The notes: generated from the letters alone by a model not told the origin. DNA of 64,000 nt from Streptomyces sp. NBC_01549 (GCF_026339955.1 NZ_JAPEPW010000002.1:806001-870000); one strand, 5' to 3'; positions 34,765 through 43,743 are shown, counted from the stretch's first letter. Made by a program: numbers and translations.

Positions 34765-36269
34765 CACGGCAGCTGTAGTTCGTGACTCGTGAGGTTCCTG
34801 TCATGCGATGGCCACTGCTGTGACGTTGTTCCAGCGGCGGTGGCAGGCCGTCGCGCGATGCTGGTGTCGGCGACGCCAGTTCGACCAGCGCAGGGCGTGT
34901 GCCGGATCGGTGTCCTGGCGGGGCCTTGGCAGGGCGAAGACCCGCAATAGCGCGAGGAGTTCGCGCGGGCTGACGGGCACCATGGCCAACTCGTCGTCGG
35001 AGTTGGCGGGGTGGGCGCGTTGCCGCTCGTGGAGGGCGCCGACGGCCAGAAGTGCGTAGGCGATCATTGACATGAGGCTCCAGCGGTGCCAGGACGTCCA
35101 GCAGGTGACCTGGCCGGTGTCGAGGTGGGCCAGGCCCTTGGCTCCCTGGAAGTCCTCCTCGACCCGCCACCTGCGGCAGACCGCGCTGACCAGCACCGAT
35201 ATCGGCTGCGGGTCGGGGTGCCAGGTCCGGTAGAAGGAAAGGGTGCCGGTGCGGCGGTGGCGTCGGACCAGGACCTGGCTGTGCCCGGCGGCCTGTCCGG
35301 GCGGCGCATCGTCGGGGTTCACGTCGATCATCGCCCAGTCGTAGAGCCGCTCGGCCTTGGTGCCATGGCCGGTCCTCAGCCGCATCCAGGCCCGCTTCGG
35401 CACCCGCTCCAGCAGCGCGGTGACCTTCTTCTTCCCGGCGCCCGGGGTGGTGACCCGGTGGCTGGTGGGTACCGCGATCGCGTAGCCGTAGCCCAGCGCA
35501 CGGATCCGCGCACGCAACTCCCGTCCACCGTAGACCTCGTCGGCGGCCACCCACGCGGTGTGCACCCCCGAGGCGTGGGCGTCCTCCAGCATGTCGCCGG
35601 CCAGTTGCGGCTTGGTGGCGAACACCCTCTCGTCGGGCACCCCGACCAGCTCACGGCGCTCGTCGTCCGCCGCCCATGCCTCGCCCAGGTACAGCCGACG
35701 GTCGACCAGCGCGTGCCCCTCGGCACTCACGTAGGAGAGGTGTACCGCGACCTGGCACAGCCCGATCCCGCCCAGCGCCCCGGAGTACTGCCGGGCCGCG
35801 CCGACCGCGTCGAGGGACGACTTCTCATCGCCCGTCTCGTCCACCACCAACATCACCTCCCTCTCGCCGAGTTGCTCCACCGTCCAGGCCGCGACCGACC
35901 GGCGGACTGCCTCGGTGTCGAAGCGGGCCCTCGACAAGAAGTGCTGCAGGACATGCGGACCGCTGTGGCCGATCGCCTCGGCCAACGACCAGCAGTTCGC
36001 CGATTCCTTGACCATCAGCAGCCCAGAGACCATGTTCCGGCAGGTCAGCCGGGTCTCCCGGCGCGGGAAGCAGCTCGCGAACCGGCCCATCAACCCCTCG
36101 AACAACCCGTCCCACCCGGCGTGTACTACCGTGGCCTGCGCGGCCACCGCTTCTTGATTCTTCGTCACACAAGATCACGATGCCGGTGGCCGTACCCCTG
36201 CCGCAGGCACCCCACCCACCACGCTGGCCAGCGGCGATGCCTCACGCCTCACGAACTACAGCTGCCGTG
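34765..36269 (-). mobile_element. IS701-family insertion sequence, apparently intact
   Basis: A 1505-bp element with perfect 21-bp terminal inverted repeats: the left end at 34765-34785 begins CACGGCAGCTGTAG and the right end at 36249-36269 ends CTACAGCTGCCGTG. It contains one full-length transposase gene. No convincing target duplication is visible (GAGT on the left, TCAG on the right). Its right end directly abuts the stop codon of the DUF385 gene. Confidence 0.88.
34801..36168 (-). CDS. IS701-family transposase
   Basis: The 455-residue protein has the IS701 N-terminal region (FASCFPRRETRLTCRNMVSG) and a DDE catalytic core starting with VMLVVDETGDEKSS; further conserved blocks are VAADEVYGGRELRARI and RRWRVEEDFQGAKGLAHLD, which carry the later acidic residues. 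The length is full and the frame uninterrupted, so it is probably active. It starts at ATG 36168 inside the right repeat-bounded end of the element. Confidence 0.92.
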   Translation of the reverse strand: MTKNQEAVAAQATVVHAGWDGLFEGLMGRFASCFPRRETRLTCRNMVSGLLMVKESANCWSLAEAIGHSGPHVLQHFLSRARFDTEAVRRSVAAWTVEQLGEREVMLVVDETGDEKSSLDAVGAARQYSGALGGIGLCQVAVHLSYVSAEGHALVDRRLYLGEAWAADDERRELVGVPDERVFATKPQLAGDMLEDAHASGVHTAWVAADEVYGGRELRARIRALGYGYAIAVPTSHRVTTPGAGKKKVTALLERVPKRAWMRLRTGHGTKAERLYDWAMIDVNPDDAPPGQAAGHSQVLVRRHRRTGTLSFYRTWHPDPQPISVLVSAVCRRWRVEEDFQGAKGLAHLDTGQVTCWTSWHRWSLMSMIAYALLAVGALHERQRAHPANSDDELAMVPVSPRELLALLRVFALPRPRQDTDPAHALRWSNWRRRHQHRATACHRRWNNVTAVAIA

Positions 36270-36665
36270 TCAGTCCGTGAGGTCGACCCGCACCGTCGTC
36301 AGACCGGCGCCCATCGCCCGCACCGCGGCGCTGTTGAACCGCGGCAGGTTCTTCAGCCGCGCGCGGGCGTCGTCCTCGGGCATCACATGGGCGGTCCCGG
36401 TGTACCAGCGGCCCCGGACGCGGACCCGGACCCGCGGGTCCGCCTGGATGTTGCGCACGTACTGCGAGCGCTCGCCGTACTCGCTGACGAACCAGAACAC
36501 CCGCCCTACGAGACGTCCGCCGACGGGGGTGCGACGCGGCAGCCCCGATGTGCGTCCCGTGGTCTCCAGCACGGTCTGGATCGGCAGCCGCTTCAGGAGC
36601 GGATTGCCGATCCGCCGCTGGAACGAGGTGACGACGCGGTATTTCCGTTCGGGGTTGCGGGACAT
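36270..36665 (-). CDS. DUF385/deazaflavin-dependent nitroreductase-family protein
   Basis: The 131-residue split-barrel protein matches the F420-dependent DUF385 (Ddn-like) family: TVLETTGRTSGLPRRTPVGG, FWFVSEYGERSQYVRNI and the motif DPRVRVRVRGRWYTG. Such proteins use reduced F420 to reduce nitro compounds or quinones. ATG 36665 begins the conserved part. The IS701 end lies exactly at its stop codon, so the coding sequence is complete but its 3' region was replaced. Confidence 0.83.
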   Translation of the reverse strand: MSRNPERKYRVVTSFQRRIGNPLLKRLPIQTVLETTGRTSGLPRRTPVGGRLVGRVFWFVSEYGERSQYVRNIQADPRVRVRVRGRWYTGTAHVMPEDDARARLKNLPRFNSAAVRAMGAGLTTVRVDLTD

Positions 36666-36943
36666 GCGAGGGTCCTCCTGTTCGATGCCGGGCACCATTG
36701 TGCGGGGCCCGGCCTGCCCTCGGAGTTCCGTTTCGACCAGCCGGTTGAAGTGGCGGCGGGATTCCTCGGCGCTCAGCGCGGGTGCCTGCTCGGGTTCCTC
36801 GAAGCCCTCCGGCCCCGGTGCCCCGGCAGCCAGCCCGTGACGCACCGGCTCCGGGGGCTGGGCGGACTCAACATCGCGCAGCCCAAATCTCCGCACGACC
36901 TGGCGTTGCACCGGTATGTGTCAGGCACGGCGCGGGAGCCGAA
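36666..36943. other. Stretch upstream of DUF385 gene
   Basis: The DUF385 frame is open upstream to 36911 and reads protein-like text (FEEPEQAPALSAEESRRHFN) with no recognised family. It may be an N-terminal extension or the end of a decayed gene. No other gene is seen. Confidence 0.3.
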
Positions 36944-36984
36944 GGGCCGGGGTTCGAGTGGTGGAGGTGGTCGAACCCCGGCCC
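36944..36984 (-). terminator. Terminator of CYTH-like gene
   Basis: GGGCCGGGGTTCGA (36944-36957) pairs perfectly with TCGAACCCCGGCCC (36971-36984) around a 13-base loop, 33 bases after the minus-strand stop at 37018. Confidence 0.7.
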
Positions 36985-37017
36985 GGCCACTCGCAAGCGA
37001 GCCACGGGCGGGATCGC

Positions 37018-37893
37018 TCAGTAGCGGTCGAGAATCAGCTGGGTCTTGAGGATGTCGCCGTGGTACAGCCAGCCGTGCCCGTCGGCGACGGCGACAGCGT
37101 CGGCGTGGAGTTGCGCGGCGTCGGCATAGTTGTCGGTCTTGAACGACAACTCGACGACGTACTCGGTGCCGGTCCCGGTGGAGTCCTTCACGGGCAGCAC
37201 CTCCACGCTGGCGTCGTCGGACGACTCCCACGCCCCCGACCAGACCTGCGAGGTCACCGGGCCGTGGGCACGGGAGACCTTCAGGGTGTCCGAACCCCAG
37301 TTACTGGAGAGCCAGTCGTCGAGCTTGCCGGGGATCTCGTTGACCAGCCAGGTACGGCCGGTGCTGCTGGACGGCATCGAGGTGCCGGAGTAGCCACTGG
37401 CGCTGTGGCTCTTTTCATTGCTGAAGCTCAAGGTCTGCTTGGCATAACCCCAGTCCACCTCAGCGTCGTAGTTGGTGTCGCTGCTGTCGAAACCCTCCGC
37501 GTTCGCCTCGTCCAGGGCGGCGTCGATGTCGCCGTCGAACGCGGGGAAGCGCTTTTTGTAGGTCTCCTCGAAGTCCGAGCCTGACTTGTGACGGAGCCGG
37601 ACGTCCCAGCCCTGGGCGTTGAGGTCCAGCGCGTTGGTGTCGTAGTACTCGTAGGAGCGTGCCTTGGCGGAGCCCGTGATCCCGAAGGCCGCTTTCACGG
37701 CCGAGGTTGGTGTGTGCGATGCGTCGAGCGCCGCACTCGTGAGATTGATCTTCACCTCGTACGTCGGTACGGCGTTGGCGTCGGCGAACGCCGGCGTCAC
37801 GGGGGCGAGGACGGCGAGGGAGACGGTGAGTGACGCGACGAGGCCGACCGCGGGTGCGGTGAGCGAGCGACGAGCCGGAGAAGTGATGGCCAT
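37018..37893 (-). CDS. Secreted CYTH-like domain protein
   Basis: The 291-residue protein has a signal peptide (RRSLTAPAVGLVASLTVSLA, cleavage near AFA-DANA). The mature part opens YEVKINLTSAALD and carries WDVRLRHKSGSDFEETYKKR, which resembles the EXEXK-type strand pattern of CYTH/triphosphate-tunnel proteins, but an exported one. The match is partial, so substrate or enzymatic activity should not be assumed. The start ATG 37893 fits the signal peptide; ATG 37950 is an alternative. Confidence 0.65.
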   Translation of the reverse strand: MAITSPARRSLTAPAVGLVASLTVSLAVLAPVTPAFADANAVPTYEVKINLTSAALDASHTPTSAVKAAFGITGSAKARSYEYYDTNALDLNAQGWDVRLRHKSGSDFEETYKKRFPAFDGDIDAALDEANAEGFDSSDTNYDAEVDWGYAKQTLSFSNEKSHSASGYSGTSMPSSSTGRTWLVNEIPGKLDDWLSSNWGSDTLKVSRAHGPVTSQVWSGAWESSDDASVEVLPVKDSTGTGTEYVVELSFKTDNYADAAQLHADAVAVADGHGWLYHGDILKTQLILDRY

Positions 37894-38136
37894 GCCAGGA
37901 ACGTCCCGCTGACCGGTGATCAGCACGTAGTCGCCGGGCGTGGTGCGCATGAAGCGGAGATGTCGGGCAGGCCGCAGGAGCGCACACCGAGCCGACGCCC
38001 GGACACCGCGCGCCGCCGGTCCCGGACAAGGAGGTTCCCCGGGGCCGACAGGCATCGGCCAGGGCCCCGGGGACTCCGGGCGGAGGCAGCCGCCGAGCCG
38101 CCCACGCCGCTGGAGGTGGGGTTGTCGGCGGGCTGT

Positions 38137-38955
38137 TCACGCGCGGTCGAGGAACCTCTTGACGTCGCCGGCGAACTCTACGTGGTGCTGGAAGAGGAAG
38201 CCGTGCGCCGCGTCCGGGTAGATCTTGATCTCCGCGTCGGGGATGAGGCCGGCCAGCAGGTGGGAGTAGCGGGGGAGGATCATCGGGTCGCTGTCACCGT
38301 TGGCGATGAACACCCGGGGCCTGGATCGCGGTCACCCGCTCCAGGAGCGAGAAGTTGGGGATGCCCCAAGGTGGAGACCGCGTCGTACTGGGCCTGGCGC
38401 GTCTGCCAGGTGGTGGGTGCGTCGAACTCGGCGCGGGAGAACATCCGTCCGAAGGCCTTCTCGCCGGCCGACCGGCTCTCGGGCGACTGGGTGTAGAAGA
38501 CGTCGAGCACCTTCGCCGGAACGACTTCCGGTTCACCCGCCGAGTCGATGACCCACTTCGCCCATCCATGCATGCCGGGCGCGCCCTGGGGTGCTGCCGA
38601 GGCGAGCACGAGACGCCGTACCAGCGCGGGCCGGATCAGCGCGATCTCCTGGGCCACGAAGGAGCCGAGGGAGAAGCCGAGGATGTCGGCCTGCGCCAGG
38701 TCCAGGGCGTCGAGGAAGGCGATGGCGTCGAGAGCCATCTGCGCGACCGTGCCGGGCGTGCTGCCGCTGAATCCGCCGACGCCGGTGTTGTCGAAGGCGA
38801 TGACGCGCCGGCCCTCGGCCAGGGCGTCGATCAGCGCCGGATCCCACTAGTCGAGGTTGCCCCGGAAGTGCATGAACAGAACCAGCGGCACCCCGCCCTC
38901 GCCGACCTCGCGATACGCGTACTCGATGCCATTGGCGGCAGAAACCGTCTTGACG
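38137..38955 (-). pseudogene. Alpha/beta hydrolase, broken by nonsense and frameshifts
   Basis: The pieces assemble into a normal alpha/beta hydrolase: YAYREVGEGGVPLVLFMHFR at the start, nucleophile elbow LGFSLGSFVAQE, and the end DAAHGFLFQHHVEFAGDV. An in-frame TAG at 38847-38849 follows FRGNLD, a frame change occurs after AVSTLG (about 38370), and another after QAPGV (about 38310). The native C-terminus runs to TGA at 38137. The 5' end runs into a transposase remnant at about 38950, so the start codon is gone too. Confidence 0.8.
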
Positions 38956-39270
38956 GAGCAGGTGCGGGCCGATGCCCTGGTCAAGAAGCTCCCGAAACGA
39001 GCCTGGCAGAAGCTCTCCGCAGGAGCCGGCGCCAAGGGGCACCGCGTCTACGACTGGGCCCTGGCCGACATCGCCGACGACCGGCCCGGCCACCGCCACC
39101 GCTCGACCGTCGCAACCGCAGCAGCGGTGAACTCGCCTTCTACCACTGCCACTCAGCCAGGCCGGTGCCCCTGGCCAGGCTGGTGCGTATCGCCGGGCGC
39201 AGACGGACGGTCGAGGAAACCTTCCAGGCCGCAAAGGGCCCGGCATGTCGACTTGCCGGAACGAGCGGCG
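38946..39270 (+). pseudogene. IS701-like transposase remnant
   Basis: A plus-strand fragment reads ADALVKKLPKRAWQKLSAG and VYDWALADIADDRPGHR. After a frame change near 39100 it continues NRSSGELAFYHCHSARPVPL and RTVEETFQAAKG, all blocks of an IS701-type transposase, but clearly different from the intact element at 34.8 kb. Both ends are missing. Confidence 0.7.
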
Positions 39271-39364
39271 GGCAGGGCGTGTGAGGAGCGGCTCAGCGCC
39301 GTTTCCGCCCACCACGGCGGAACGGACGTTGCGACGAGCCTTCAAGATTCATTGATCGTTCGTT

Positions 39365-39529
39365 GTGGCTGTGGATCTGGAGCAGGAGCCGGTCCCTGAC
39401 GGGTTGTGGGAGACAGTCGCGCCGCTGATGCCGCACGCCGAGGTCCTCGACCGGCTGGGAGCCGCCGGCGCGATCGCCTGGTCCGCCGCCCTGGTCGACT
39501 CCCCCTCGGTACGGGCGAAAGGAGGGTGA
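39365..39529 (+). pseudogene. IS5-family transposase remnant with internal deletion
   Basis: A 54-codon frame joins an N-terminal piece (EQEPVPDGLWETVAPLMP) directly to an inner piece (VLDRLGAAGAIAWSAALVDS, then PSVRAKGG) of IS5-type transposases; the intervening residues are deleted and the catalytic core is absent. Confidence 0.6.
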
Positions 39530-39747
39530 GCTCGTCGGACCTGATCCGGTCGACCGGGGCGAACCCGGCTCCAAGCTCCACGTAGAGGGCGCCGAGGTAT
39601 TCGTACGCGGAGAGGGCGCCGGCCGGATCGAGCGTCTCGGCCTCGGAGGCGGGCGGCCGGGTGACCGGGCGACACGGAGAGTGCCGCGGCGCTCGTGGCT
39701 CCCGTGGCGAGGACCGGCCGCCGTCCTGGGTGGTGGATGTCGGACAT
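39530..39747 (-). pseudogene. N-terminal gene remnant with twin-arginine-like signal
   Basis: The minus-strand start MSDIHHPGRRPVLATGATS resembles a Tat signal. After a frame change near 39660 protein-like text continues (PAGALSAYEYLGALYVELGA) until the IS5 remnant cuts it off. The family is not recognised. Confidence 0.35.
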
Positions 39748-39957
39748 GGACCGACCGTCCTGCTCGCTATTCGTTCGGAGGAACGATTGGGTCGCGAAAA
39801 TTGACCTTGGAAACCCACTCGTTACGGGGAGGGTGAGGAACGCCGGGGACGTGGTGGGCGAGCGCCGGGGACCGGCTCTCCGGAGGACAACGGACCGGCT
39901 CGCCTGGTCCCCCGCCCGGGGCGAGGAGTGCGGGCCGGCCGTCGTGCCGCTGGTCCG

Positions 39958-40440
39958 CTACTCGCCCGAGTAGGCCTTCTCCAGGGCGCCGATGTCCAAC
40001 TTGGTCATCTGGAGCATCGCCCGGGTCGTCCGGGCCGCCTTCTCGGGGTCCGGGTCGCTGATCAGGTCGATGAGCCTGCCCGGGACGACCTGCCAGGACA
40101 GACCGTACTTGTCCTTGACCCAGCCGCAGGCGCCCGCCTCGCCGCCGTCCGCGATGAACTTGTTCCAGTAGTGGTCCACCTCCTCCTGGTCGTCGCAGTG
40201 GATCTGGAACGAGATGGCCTCGTCGAACGTGAACTGCGGGCCGCCGTTCAGCGCGACGAACTTCTGTCCGTTGGCCACGAACTCGGCGGCCAGCACGGAA
40301 CCGGCGGTGCCGGGGCCGGATTCGATGTAGCGGCCGATCCTGCCCAGCCGGGAGTTCTTGAAGAACGAGACGTAGTAGTGCGCGGCCTCCTCGGCCTGAC
40401 CGTCGAACCACAGACACGTGGTGAATCCGTCGGCGGGCAT
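39958..40440 (-). CDS. PhnB-type VOC family protein
   Basis: The 160-residue protein matches the PhnB/3-demethylubiquinone methyltransferase-like VOC group: TTCLWFDGQAEEAAHYYVSF, FVALNGGPQFTFDEAISF and KYGLSWQVVP. It usually forms a dimer; function in bacteria is mostly unknown despite the methyltransferase name. The ATG is preceded by AGGAGGT, a strong ribosome-binding site. The gene looks intact although it borders the decay zone. Confidence 0.85.
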   Translation of the reverse strand: MPADGFTTCLWFDGQAEEAAHYYVSFFKNSRLGRIGRYIESGPGTAGSVLAAEFVANGQKFVALNGGPQFTFDEAISFQIHCDDQEEVDHYWNKFIADGGEAGACGWVKDKYGLSWQVVPGRLIDLISDPDPEKAARTTRAMLQMTKLDIGALEKAYSGE

Positions 40441-40596
40441 ACGTACCTCCTGCAGTGGGAAAGTTCCGTCACCTCTGTCGACCGATCGTCGTCCGGAAAC
40501 TCATCGCTCGCGCGCCGAATCCCTCCGCCGCGTGGTGGTACGGGCTGATCGCGTCGTTCCCCGCATCCTCCGGACGGCGCTATAGCATGCGCGTAC

Positions 40597-41799
40597 ATGA
40601 CTTCCTCCGCCTCAGACGCCGCCCGCGTCGAGCCGTTCCGTATCGACTTCCCACAGAGCGACCTCGACGACCTGCGCCAACGGCTCGATCGCACCCGCTG
40701 GCCCGACGAACTGCCGGGGGTCGGCTGGGCCTACGGCGTCCCGCGGGAGTACCTGCGAGAACTGCTGCGGTACTGGCGGCACGACTATGACTGGCAGGCG
40801 GCGCAGGCGCGGCTGAACGCATGGCCGCAGTTCAAGACGGAGATCGACGGCGCACGGATCCACTTCGCGCACATCCGTTCCCCGGAGCCGGACGCGACCC
40901 CGCTGGTCATCACGCACGGCTGGCCCGGCTCGATCGTCGAATTCACCGACGTCGTAGGCCCGTTGACCGATCCGCGCGCACATGGTGGCGACCCGGCCGA
41001 CGCGTTCCACCTCGTCGTGCCGAGCATTCCCGGGTTCGGGCTCTCCGGGCCCACCCGGGACACCGGCTGGGAGTTCCAGCGGGTGGCCGCCGCCTTCGCC
41101 GAGCTCATGACGCGACTCGGGTACGAGCGGTTCGGCGCACAGGGCGGGGACTGGGGCGGGGCCATCTCCCGGGAGCTCGGACGGGCGTACCCCGAACGGC
41201 TCATCGGTGTCCATCTGAACCTGCTCCCCGGGTCGTCCGTGGTCACCGAGCCGACTCCGGAGGAACTGGCCGCGCTGAGCCCCGAAGAGCGCGAGCGCAC
41301 GCTGCTGTCGTGGCGGCGGGGTCTGGAATGGCGCCGTGAGGAGGGCGGGTACGCCGAGCTCCAGGGCACCCGGCCGCAGACCCTCGCCTACGCGCTGACG
41401 GACTCGCCCGTCGGACAACTCGCCTGGATCGCCGAGAAGTTCCAGGCGTGGACGGATGCGAAGGACCGCCCCGAGGAAGCCGTCGACCGGGACCTGATGC
41501 TGACCAACGTCATGCTGTACTGGCTGACCGGTACGGCGGGGTCCTCGGCCCGCATCTACTACGAACGGGCGCACGCGGACTACCGGGGCGCTCCACCCGA
41601 GCCGTCGACCGCGCCGACCGCGCTGGCCGTCTTCCCGCACGAACCCCTCGTCCCACTGCGGCACATCGCGGACCGTACGAACAACATCGTGCGGTGGACG
41701 GAATTCGACCGGGGCGGACACTTCGCCGCGGCGGAGGAACCTGAACTGCTGGTCGAGGATGTGCGGTCCTTCTTCCGGGACCTGCGCGCCGACGCGTGA
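40597..41799 (+). CDS. Epoxide hydrolase (EHN-type alpha/beta hydrolase)
   Basis: The 400-residue protein starts with the EHN N-terminal domain (FRIDFPQSDLDDLRQRLDRT), followed by an alpha/beta hydrolase core. It shows the oxyanion HGWPGSIVEF, the nucleophile Asp in QGGDWGGAISRELG, lid tyrosines in the middle, and the catalytic His in FDRGGHFAAAEEPE. Such enzymes open epoxides to diols; in streptomycetes some act on secondary metabolites. No biosynthetic neighbours are seen. Confidence 0.9.
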   Translation: MTSSASDAARVEPFRIDFPQSDLDDLRQRLDRTRWPDELPGVGWAYGVPREYLRELLRYWRHDYDWQAAQARLNAWPQFKTEIDGARIHFAHIRSPEPDATPLVITHGWPGSIVEFTDVVGPLTDPRAHGGDPADAFHLVVPSIPGFGLSGPTRDTGWEFQRVAAAFAELMTRLGYERFGAQGGDWGGAISRELGRAYPERLIGVHLNLLPGSSVVTEPTPEELAALSPEERERTLLSWRRGLEWRREEGGYAELQGTRPQTLAYALTDSPVGQLAWIAEKFQAWTDAKDRPEEAVDRDLMLTNVMLYWLTGTAGSSARIYYERAHADYRGAPPEPSTAPTALAVFPHEPLVPLRHIADRTNNIVRWTEFDRGGHFAAAEEPELLVEDVRSFFRDLRADA

Positions 41800-41925
41800 G
41801 CACAACCCTGTATCCCCTCTGCCCGTAGCGAATCTGCCGCGGGCCGAGAAAGCTGATCCGGGAGGGCCTTCGGTCCGAGAGTGGGTATCGCGGCGACGAC
41901 AGCCGCGCCACGACGAGGAGGACCG

Positions 41926-42579
41926 ATGACTTCACTCATCACCGGCCGGTACCCGGCCCACGCACCGCGCGCCGAGGAGGGTGACACGCCCGCGACCCGC
42001 TTCGACGACCATCTGGCCGCACAACTGCTCGCACAGCGGATCGTCCTCCTCGGCACCCAGGTCGACGAGGTGTCCGCGAACCGGGTCTGCGCCCAATTGC
42101 TCGTACTGTCGGCGGAGGACCCGCGCACCGACATCAGCCTGTACATCAACAGTCCCGGCGGATCGGTGACGGCTGGCCTCGCGATCTACGACACGATGCG
42201 GCTGATCCCGAACGACGTCTCGACGCTCGCCATGGGATTCGCCGCGAGCATGGGGCAGTTCCTGCTCAGCGTCGGCGCGCACGGCAAGCGTTACGCGCTG
42301 CCCAACGCGCGGATCATGATGCACCAGCCGTCCGCGGGCATCGGCGGCACCACCGCCGATATCGAGATCCAGGCGCAGAACCTGGAGTTCACGAAGAAGG
42401 CCATCGAGCGGATCACCGCGGAGCACACCGGCCAGAGCGAGGAGACGATCTCCCGGGACGGTGACCGCGACCGCTGGTTCACGGCCGAACAGGCCAAGGA
42501 GTACGGCATGGTGGACCGGGTCGTGGAGTCGCTCGACGACGTCCGCCCGGCCGCGTCACGGCGACGGATGGGGCTCTGA
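41926..42579 (+). CDS. clpP3: ClpP peptidase subunit with full active site (ClpP3-like)
   Basis: The 217-residue subunit forms the proteolytic chamber used with Clp ATPases. Catalytic Ser108 is in GFAASMGQFLL and His133 in RIMMHQPSAGIGG; the third residue lies in the GDRDRWF region. INSPGGSVTAGLAIYDTM is the oxyanion strand. ATG 41926 follows GAGGAGG. It is one base away from the second clpP gene, and a PopR-like regulator lies beyond, the arrangement of clpP3-clpP4 in Streptomyces; the numbering is assigned by that context. Confidence 0.88.
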   Translation: MTSLITGRYPAHAPRAEEGDTPATRFDDHLAAQLLAQRIVLLGTQVDEVSANRVCAQLLVLSAEDPRTDISLYINSPGGSVTAGLAIYDTMRLIPNDVSTLAMGFAASMGQFLLSVGAHGKRYALPNARIMMHQPSAGIGGTTADIEIQAQNLEFTKKAIERITAEHTGQSEETISRDGDRDRWFTAEQAKEYGMVDRVVESLDDVRPAASRRRMGL

Positions 42580-42580
42580 C

Positions 42581-43183
42581 ATGGGTACGTACACGATTCC
42601 GAACGTCGTCGAGCGGACCCCGCAGGGCGAGCGGTCGTACGACGTCTTCAGCCGGCTGCTGTCCGAGCGGATCATCTTTCTCGGCACCGAGATCGACGAC
42701 GGGGTCGCCAACGTCGTCATCGCGCAACTCCTCCATCTGGAGTCGTCGAACCCGGAGAGCGAGATCGCGATCTACATCAACTCGCCCGGTGGGTCGTTCA
42801 CTTCACTCATGGCGATCTACGACACGATGACCTTCGTGCAGGCACCGATCTCGACGTTCTGCGTCGGCCAGGCGGCCTCCACGGCGGCGGTGCTGCTGGC
42901 CGGCGGTGATCCCGGGCGCCGGTTCGTGCTGGAGCACGCGCGTGTACTGCTCGGCCAGCCCGCGAGCGGCGGCCGACAAGGGACGGTCTCCGACCTGGCC
43001 CTCCAGGCCAAGGAGATGCTCCGTATCCGCGCCCAGGTCGAGGACGTCCTCTCCCGGCACACGCACCACGACGCGGCGACCCTGCGCGCGGACATGGACC
43101 GCGACAAGGTGTTCACGGCGCAGGAGGCCGTGGCGTACGGGCTCGCGGACGAGGTCCTGAGCCGGCGGCTCGCGACGGTCTGA
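42581..43183 (+). CDS. clpP4: ClpP-like subunit lacking the catalytic histidine (ClpP4-like)
   Basis: The 200-residue subunit keeps the fold and Ser100 (GQAASTAAVLL), but where active ClpP has MHQP it reads LLGQPASGG, so the catalytic histidine is Gly125. It probably cannot cleave by the normal triad and may serve as a partner ring or modulator for the ClpP3-like subunit. INSPGGSFTSLMAIYDTM is intact. The stop of the first clpP gene is followed by one base and this ATG, so both come from one mRNA. Confidence 0.87.
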   Translation: MGTYTIPNVVERTPQGERSYDVFSRLLSERIIFLGTEIDDGVANVVIAQLLHLESSNPESEIAIYINSPGGSFTSLMAIYDTMTFVQAPISTFCVGQAASTAAVLLAGGDPGRRFVLEHARVLLGQPASGGRQGTVSDLALQAKEMLRIRAQVEDVLSRHTHHDAATLRADMDRDKVFTAQEAVAYGLADEVLSRRLATV

Positions 43184-43213
43184 GACCGGACCACCGCGAG
43201 CAGGTCGTCGCGG

Positions 43214-43669
43214 TCAGGCGGCGAGGCACATGCCGTCGTGGTGCGAGGCCGACGGGGTGCGGCGGTGGGCGGGCCGCATCTGGGCGAGGCGGGTCAGTTC
43301 GTCCTGGGCCAGTGAGAGCAGATCGATGAGCCCGAGGCCCAGGGCGCGCGCGGCGGCCGCGAGGACTTCGGACGAGGCCTCCTTGCGGCCGCGCTCAAGC
43401 TCCGAGAGATACGGCATCGAGATCCGTGCCGCGTCGGCCACGTCCTTGAGTGTCCGTTCCTGCGCGAGCCGCTCGCGCCGCAGGACGTCACCCATCAGGT
43501 CGCGCCACAGCGGCTCCCTGCTCCCGGGCTCCGGTGGCACCTGCCGGGGCGCGAGGGCCGGGCGGGGCCGCGGGGGCGCGTCGGCCGCGGGGGCGGCGGG
43601 ACGGGTCGCCGGTGCGGTCGCCGGGCGGAGGGGAATGACGCGGGCTGCGTTCGGCGCTTGGTTGCTCAC
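43214..43669 (-). CDS. popR: PopR/ClgR-like XRE regulator of clpP genes
   Basis: The 151-residue protein has a Pro/Ala-rich N-terminus and a Cro/CI helix-turn-helix (RTLKDVADAARISMPYLSEL, then ERGRKEASSEVLAAAARALG). It ends in Ala-Ala (GMCLAA). In Streptomyces lividans PopR activates the clpP3-clpP4 operon and is degraded by ClpP1-ClpP2 through its two C-terminal alanines, which matches. It converges on the clpP4-like gene with 30 bases between stops. Confidence 0.82.
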   Translation of the reverse strand: MSNQAPNAARVIPLRPATAPATRPAAPAADAPPRPRPALAPRQVPPEPGSREPLWRDLMGDVLRRERLAQERTLKDVADAARISMPYLSELERGRKEASSEVLAAAARALGLGLIDLLSLAQDELTRLAQMRPAHRRTPSASHHDGMCLAA

Positions 43670-43708
43670 CCCTTCAGCCTAGAAGCGCTGAGCTGCGAGG
43701 GAAGGGAT

Positions 43709-43743
43709 CGGCTCGGCATTCCGCTCTGGGGGGAATCGAGCCG
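43709..43743 (-). terminator. Hairpin between DinB and popR genes
   Basis: CGGCTCG with ATTCC pairs with GGAAT and CGAGCCG across the loop GCTCTGGGG, an imperfect hairpin lying after the minus-strand DinB stop and before popR. It may end the DinB transcript or act in the popR leader. Confidence 0.4.

Noticed and set aside
36782..36911. N-terminal extension of the DUF385 protein
   Set aside because: The text is not like the family and an ATG exists exactly at the domain start, so the shorter form was annotated.
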